Source: Gammaproteobacteria bacterium
GTDB taxonomy: Bacteria; Pseudomonadota; Gammaproteobacteria; Xanthomonadales; SZUA-5
Direction: 5' to 3'
DNA: 57,388 nucleotides
Assembly: GCA_030430155.1 (NCBI GenBank)
Contig: JAUIFV010000007.1
Span: 1 to 57,388, forward strand
Shown here: positions 53,994-57,388 of the stretch, one piece after another
Layout: each line of letters begins with the position of its first letter
Numbering within the stretch: the stretch's first letter is position 1
Made by a program: the position numbers and the translations under genes
The notes under the pieces: model-generated
The model's database searches: none
Seen by the model: the letters and a program-made list of their open reading frames with translations, nothing else
Told to the model about the DNA's origin: nothing

Positions 53994-54986
53994 ATGATCA
54001 GATTCCCGCTGTGCGCCCTGTTGTTCGCCGGAGTATCCGTGCTGTCGGCGGAACTGGTCGATGCCATCGATCCGGCATGGGAGCAGTACGGGCAACGTGC
54101 CGAGGCTGATTTCATGGGATTCATGGAAAGGGCCGAGCGCAGCCGGCATGAACGAGATCGAACGCTCAGCCTGCTCCGAACGCTGGATGGCGCCGAATCC
54201 ACAGCGCTGCATGAGATCGGTCGGCGATGGTCGATCAGCGACCCGAGCGAGGATTCGATTCGGCTGGCGGCCATCTGGACCTGCCCTAGAGAGACCGGAT
54301 CGGCGCAGCGCCTATTCTGCGATCAGCAGCAGCTGTTGCGTCGCTGGCAGCGCGTCGATTCAGACAACGCGTTGCTTTGGACTCTGCTGGCCGCACGCGC
54401 CGATGCAAGCGGCGACCTGGCCGGCTACCAAAGCGCCAGCAAGTCGCTGCTGCGAAGTGATCATTTCAATACCGGATACACCGACGCGCTGCGTCTGCTG
54501 CGAGAACGAATGGCGGCCGATCATCTCTATGCAAAGCGGCCTCGCGGCGATCGCGCGATGATGGCGGTTGGCATCGCGCTGGCGATTCAGCAGTCCTTTT
54601 ACCTGGACCTCCGCGAGCTCTGTCCGACCGGTGGACCGGCTGGTCCCGTGCGCACAGACCGGATGGACCTTTGCCGGCACACTTCAGAGTTGATGATCGA
54701 TTCGGGCGGGATCCTACCGGCAATGCTGGGGAATATGGTGGGTCAAGCCTACGCGTTGGACGAGAGCGAACGGGCGCTGCTGGTTGAGCAAGAAGCTCAC
54801 ACCCGCGCCTTGATGGCGGCATTCAGGGCGGACAAGCGACTGCAGGCCGCACCGACCAACGACGGCCTGCCGAACGATGTCGATGACTACCTTCAGCTGG
54901 TGATCGAACACGGCGAGCGCGAAGCGATGATCCGTTGGCTGGCCAGCGCCGAGCCGGAGCGCAGCGAACCCAGTCCCGCGCGCTAG
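53994..54986 (+). CDS. hypothetical exported protein
   Basis: A 330-residue protein I do not recognise. The N-terminus FPLCALLFAGVSVLSAELVDA looks like a signal peptide. The rest is mostly helical with many Arg/Glu residues, and includes Cys pairs (WTCPRE, LFCDQQ, ELCPTG, DLCRHT) that could form disulfides. A helical-repeat scaffold is possible, but no domain is evident. It has two palindromic sites at its start, and its TAG stop is part of a CTAG repeat element. GC content and codon use are like those of its neighbours. Confidence 0.7.
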   Translation: MIRFPLCALLFAGVSVLSAELVDAIDPAWEQYGQRAEADFMGFMERAERSRHERDRTLSLLRTLDGAESTALHEIGRRWSISDPSEDSIRLAAIWTCPRETGSAQRLFCDQQQLLRRWQRVDSDNALLWTLLAARADASGDLAGYQSASKSLLRSDHFNTGYTDALRLLRERMAADHLYAKRPRGDRAMMAVGIALAIQQSFYLDLRELCPTGGPAGPVRTDRMDLCRHTSELMIDSGGILPAMLGNMVGQAYALDESERALLVEQEAHTRALMAAFRADKRLQAAPTNDGLPNDVDDYLQLVIEHGEREAMIRWLASAEPERSEPSPAR

Positions 54987-55137
54987 TGTGGTGAACCGCA
55001 CACGTTGAACACGTTCGATGGACGATTCCTGAGGCAAGGCGCGAGGAGGAGGCATGGCAGGGCTATGGTGAGAGCAAACCGCGCCAGGGCGCGCCTGCGG
55101 TAGCCGCAGTAGAAGGTTCATGAATAGTGCGCGCTAC
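54983..55137. repeat. CTAG-bounded inverted-repeat element, copy E, partial
   Basis: Starts at the CTAG that contains the TAG of the preceding gene. The right 65 bp match copies A and C closely (CGCCTGCGG, GCCGCAGTAGAA, GTTCATGAATAGTG). The left half is diverged or replaced, and the right edge reads CTAC instead of CTAG, so this copy is degenerate. Confidence 0.7.
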
Positions 55138-55148
55138 CGGCTTGGCGC

Positions 55149-55180
55149 ACTGGGCCCTGGGCCCTCCACCCTGGGCCCTC
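55149..55180. repeat. GGGCCCT heptad cluster upstream of the kinase gene
   Basis: TGGGCCC occurs three times within about 30 bp. No clear opposing arm is seen here; the opposite orientation reappears after the kinase gene at 56245. Confidence 0.7.
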
Positions 55181-55186
55181 GCCCTT

Positions 55187-55195
55187 TGCTACAAT
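55187..55195 (+). promoter_or_regulatory. extended -10 promoter of the kinase gene
   Basis: TGCTACAAT matches the extended -10 pattern TGNTATAAT with one mismatch. No -35 is visible, as expected for this type. Transcription would start near 55202 with a leader of about 90 nt. The element adjoins the GGGCCC cluster. Confidence 0.45.
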
Positions 55196-55293
55196 CCGCC
55201 CCCCTCCCCGACGCGACGTCGCGGCTGGTCACCGCAAGACCCGCTGCTGAGAAGTCCTGCGCCTGGAGGCCGGATGACCACTTTGGAGACAGC

Positions 55294-56229
55294 ATGCGCG
55301 CCTTGATCTGCGGTTCCCTCGCTTACGACACCATCATGGTGTTCCAGGATCAGTTCAAGAACCACATCCTGCCCGACAAGGTGCACATGCTGAACGTGGC
55401 CTTCTATGTGCCGGAAATGCGCCGTGAGTACGGTGGCTGCTCGGGCAACATCAGCTACAACCTGAAGCTGCTCGGCGGCGAGCCGGTGCCCTTCGGTGCG
55501 GTGGGCATGGACTTCGCGCCCTACCGAGCCCACATGCAAGCCAACGACATCGATCTGACCCACGTCCGCGAGTTGACCAGCCATTTCACTGCGCAGGCGT
55601 TCATCACCACTGACCTGGACGACAATCAAATCACCGCGTTTCATCCGGGTGCGATGCAGCGCAGCCATGAGGCTTCGGTGAAAGAAGTGGCAGACGTGAA
55701 GTTGGCCATCGTGGCCCCCGACAACCGTCAGGCGATGCTCAACCACGCGGCGGATCTGTCCGACCGTGGCGTGCCGTTCATCTTCGATCCCGGTCAGGCC
55801 ATGCCCCTGTTCAACGGCGAGGATTTCCGCGCCTTCATCGAGCAGGCCAGCTACGTCACCGTCAACGACTACGAGAGCCAGGTGCTGGGCGAGCGCACCG
55901 GCTGGAGTCCGGCGCAGATCGCCGAGCGCGTGGAGGCCTACATCGTGACCAAGGGCGGCGAGGGTTCACGCTGGCACACGCGTGACGGCTCCTTCGATAT
56001 TCCTTGTGCCACCGCCAAACAGGTCGCCGACCCCACCGGCTGCGGCGACGCCTATCGCGCCGGATTGATCTTCGGGCTGCTCAGCGGCTTCGATCTGCAA
56101 ACCACCGGCCGCATCGCCTCGCTGGCCGGCACCATCAAGATCGAACATCCGGGTACGCAGAACCAGCGCTATACGCCGGCGGAGTTCGAGGATCGCTTTC
56201 ACGCAGCCTTTGGGTATAGGTTTAGCTAA
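55294..56229 (+). CDS. PfkB-family sugar/nucleoside kinase (adenosine-kinase-like)
   Basis: Ribokinase-fold kinase of 311 residues. It has the N-terminal ICGSLAYDTIMVF, the GGCSGNISYNLKLLGGEPV substrate region and the catalytic DPTGCGDAYRAG (Asp252) with its anion hole. The first domain resembles bacterial adenosine-kinase-like PfkB proteins; the substrate may be a nucleoside or a sugar. ATG 55294 follows GGAG. Reading further upstream in frame only translates repeat sequence. Confidence 0.9.
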   Translation: MRALICGSLAYDTIMVFQDQFKNHILPDKVHMLNVAFYVPEMRREYGGCSGNISYNLKLLGGEPVPFGAVGMDFAPYRAHMQANDIDLTHVRELTSHFTAQAFITTDLDDNQITAFHPGAMQRSHEASVKEVADVKLAIVAPDNRQAMLNHAADLSDRGVPFIFDPGQAMPLFNGEDFRAFIEQASYVTVNDYESQVLGERTGWSPAQIAERVEAYIVTKGGEGSRWHTRDGSFDIPCATAKQVADPTGCGDAYRAGLIFGLLSGFDLQTTGRIASLAGTIKIEHPGTQNQRYTPAEFEDRFHAAFGYRFS

Positions 56230-56244
56230 GAGGCCGAGCGGAGA

Positions 56245-56260
56245 AGGGCCCAGGGCCCAG
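56245..56260. repeat. GGGCCCA heptad pair between convergent genes
   Basis: Two GGGCCCA units lie 16 bp past the kinase stop, before the convergent amidinotransferase-fold gene. No second arm is seen. Confidence 0.7.
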
Positions 56261-56312
56261 CAGAGCCTAGTTCCCGCAGCGTGGGGCAACTTTCGGCGTG
56301 CAGGCGAGGCAA

Positions 56313-57218
56313 CTAGTAGACCTCGCCGATCATGCAGCGCAGGCTGCCGCCGGCCTTCTCAATCTCATCCAGGGGTGCACTGTGTATTGAGAATCCGAGC
56401 CGTTCGATAGCCGCTTCAGTTGCTGGGCGCAAGGCGCTGGCAGCCGCCGCACTCATCCACAGCTGATCGCCGCCCAAGGCGATGCAGTTGGCAACGAAGG
56501 CGTTCTTCTCCTCGGCGCTGATTTCTATCAGTCGTGCACCCATGACCGCGCGCCAAGCGTCGAACCAGTCGGGATCGGCAAGGCCGCCGGCAAAGCCCAG
56601 CAAACCGCGTCCGCCCAGTGCTGAGAGCACCACGTTGGCGTGATACTCGCCTTCGGCCAACGTTACCAACACACTGTGTTCAAGGCTGAAGCCCTCGTGC
56701 ATGGCGTGAGCGCCAGCGACACTGCAGCGCTCCGATAGTCCGCAGTATCCCATTCGCCGGGCTCGATCGATCACCACCGAACCGGTCAGCTCGGCAACGA
56801 CCGACTTCTGCGACAAGTCGTGGATGTCCAGTCCCAGCACGCCGGAAAGCAGCTGGCGGGTGGGCGCGTGCAGCGCCTCGTATTGCCGCGAGGTGTGGCG
56901 CATCGCGCCGATCAGCAATCGCCCCGGCGCGGTGGCGAACACGTTATTGGGAAACACGGCCTCAGGGGTCTGTGGATCACCGGGCAGAGCCAGCACCAGT
57001 TGGCCTGCGGCCCGCAATCGATCCACCAGTCCCTGCCACTGCGATATGGCCCGCTGCACATCGAATTTTCCGCTGTGCATGTAGACGTTATCGGCTGCCG
57101 AGTCGTTGGCATAGCGGAAGCCGTCCGGGCGGCGTAGAAACAGTACCCGCGGATAGACGGCCGAGTCGATTTCGCTCTGCCAGTTGGCGGCGAACTGTGC
57201 GGGTTGATCGATGATCAT
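56313..57218 (-). CDS. amidinotransferase / dimethylargininase-fold hydrolase
   Basis: A 301-residue protein of the arginine-modifying pentein superfamily. Marks are AVFPNNVFATAPG (substrate loop), the His193 motif EYHANVVLSALGGRG and a C-terminal catalytic Cys295 in GGSLRCMIGEV. It most resembles CtlX-type citrulline-utilisation hydrolases or dimethylarginine hydrolases; the precise substrate is unknown. ATG 57218 is chosen because residues upstream in frame (to 57317) run through the rRNA terminator. Confidence 0.85.
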   Translation of the reverse strand: MIIDQPAQFAANWQSEIDSAVYPRVLFLRRPDGFRYANDSAADNVYMHSGKFDVQRAISQWQGLVDRLRAAGQLVLALPGDPQTPEAVFPNNVFATAPGRLLIGAMRHTSRQYEALHAPTRQLLSGVLGLDIHDLSQKSVVAELTGSVVIDRARRMGYCGLSERCSVAGAHAMHEGFSLEHSVLVTLAEGEYHANVVLSALGGRGLLGFAGGLADPDWFDAWRAVMGARLIEISAEEKNAFVANCIALGGDQLWMSAAAASALRPATEAAIERLGFSIHSAPLDEIEKAGGSLRCMIGEVY

Positions 57219-57311
57219 TGGAAAACCGGTAGCTGAGCGAGCAACTATTGTTGCCGCATTAAGGCGGGCCGGCCAGATGCCTCGTGAGCAAATCCGTACT
57301 TGCAGAAAAGC

Positions 57312-57345
57312 GAACACCCGACCGGCGTGAGCTGATCGGGTGTTC
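57312..57345 (-). terminator. intrinsic terminator of the rRNA operon
   Basis: GAACACCCGA and TCGGGTGTTC form a perfect 10-bp stem with a 14-nt loop. On the minus strand it is followed by GCTTTTCT. It lies 9 bp past the 5S rRNA 3' end. Confidence 0.85.
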
Positions 57346-57354
57346 TATGAAGGT

Positions 57355-57388
57355 CCCTGGCGGTGACCTACTCTCGCATGGGCTTGCC
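57355..57388 (-). rRNA. rrf: 5S rRNA, 3' end only
   Basis: The minus strand reads CCCATGCGAGAGTAGG followed by TCACCGCCAGGG, the conserved 3' end of 5S rRNA. The gene continues beyond the window edge, so a 16S-23S-5S operon probably ends here. Confidence 0.9.

Noticed and set aside
55120-55293. An N-terminal extension of the PfkB kinase
   Set aside because: The in-frame extension is translated GGGCCC repeat and promoter sequence; GGAG before ATG 55294 and the kinase motif at the start favour the shorter form.

Overview
The window looks like the chromosome of a GC-rich gammaproteobacterium, most likely in or near Lysobacterales/Xanthomonadales. Evidence: complete dcw and mre/mrd clusters in gammaproteobacterial order, a dacA-ybeD-lipB-lipA block, secB-gpsA, an RpoH with a proper RpoH box, divergent rsmI / lpoA-yraN, and a giant secreted protein of the beta-propeller / CSLREA-type beta-helix / Ig-like / DUF11 kind common in that order. 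The placement is inferred from gene content only.

Layout. 146-16540 (minus strand): the division and cell-wall (dcw) cluster, transcribed mraZ-rsmH-ftsL-ftsI-murE-murF-mraY-ftsW-murG-murC-ddl-ftsQ-ftsA-ftsZ-lpxC, mostly with 4-nt start/stop overlaps. In front of mraZ is a ladder of TGG boxes at 10-bp pitch, the expected MraZ operator. 16970-26104 (minus): one exported protein of about 3,044 residues with its own promoter and a terminator-like hairpin. 26446-27125: an array of four CTAG-bounded inverted-repeat units. 27122-40463 (minus): prc, lipA, lipB, ybeD, dacA, rlpA, mltB, rodA, mrdA, mreD, mreC, mreB (elongasome, lipoate synthesis, envelope proteolysis), then tRNA-Gly(CCC). 41005-42537 (minus): gpsA and secB. 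42854-47252 (plus): rpoH with a sigma-E-like promoter overlapped by a CIRCE-like site, then an exported alpha/beta-hydrolase peptidase coupled to a NatA/NatB-type ABC exporter. 47390-50584: rsmI divergent from lpoA-yraN. 50581-57388 is accessory-flavoured: a CTAG element, an IS481-family insertion, an FAD-linked oxidase with a rebuilt N-terminus, an Fe-S-type uracil-DNA glycosylase-like protein, an orphan exported protein, a PfkB kinase, an amidinotransferase-fold protein, and the 3' end of a 5S rRNA gene with its terminator.

How it works together. The two large minus-strand blocks make peptidoglycan precursors (MurC/E/F/G, MraY, Ddl), build the divisome (FtsZ/A/Q/L/I/W) and the elongasome (MreB/C/D, RodA, PBP2), and supply remodelling enzymes (DacA, MltB, RlpA, Prc, LpoA); LpxC links this to lipid A. 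RpoH and SecB provide heat-shock and export support.

Most unusual content. (1) A family of about 150-215 bp inverted repeats bounded by CTAG, several of which supply the TAG stop codon of the neighbouring gene. (2) An IS481-family element inserted into the CTAG edge of one copy with a GCTAGC duplication; the transposase itself stops in the target site, and the insertion separated the downstream oxidase from an in-frame ATG lying in the repeat. (3) A second family of GGGCCCA-rich inverted repeats at gene ends. (4) A rpoH control region combining sigma-E-like and HrcA-type signals. (5) The giant exported protein with about 14 propeller-type repeats.
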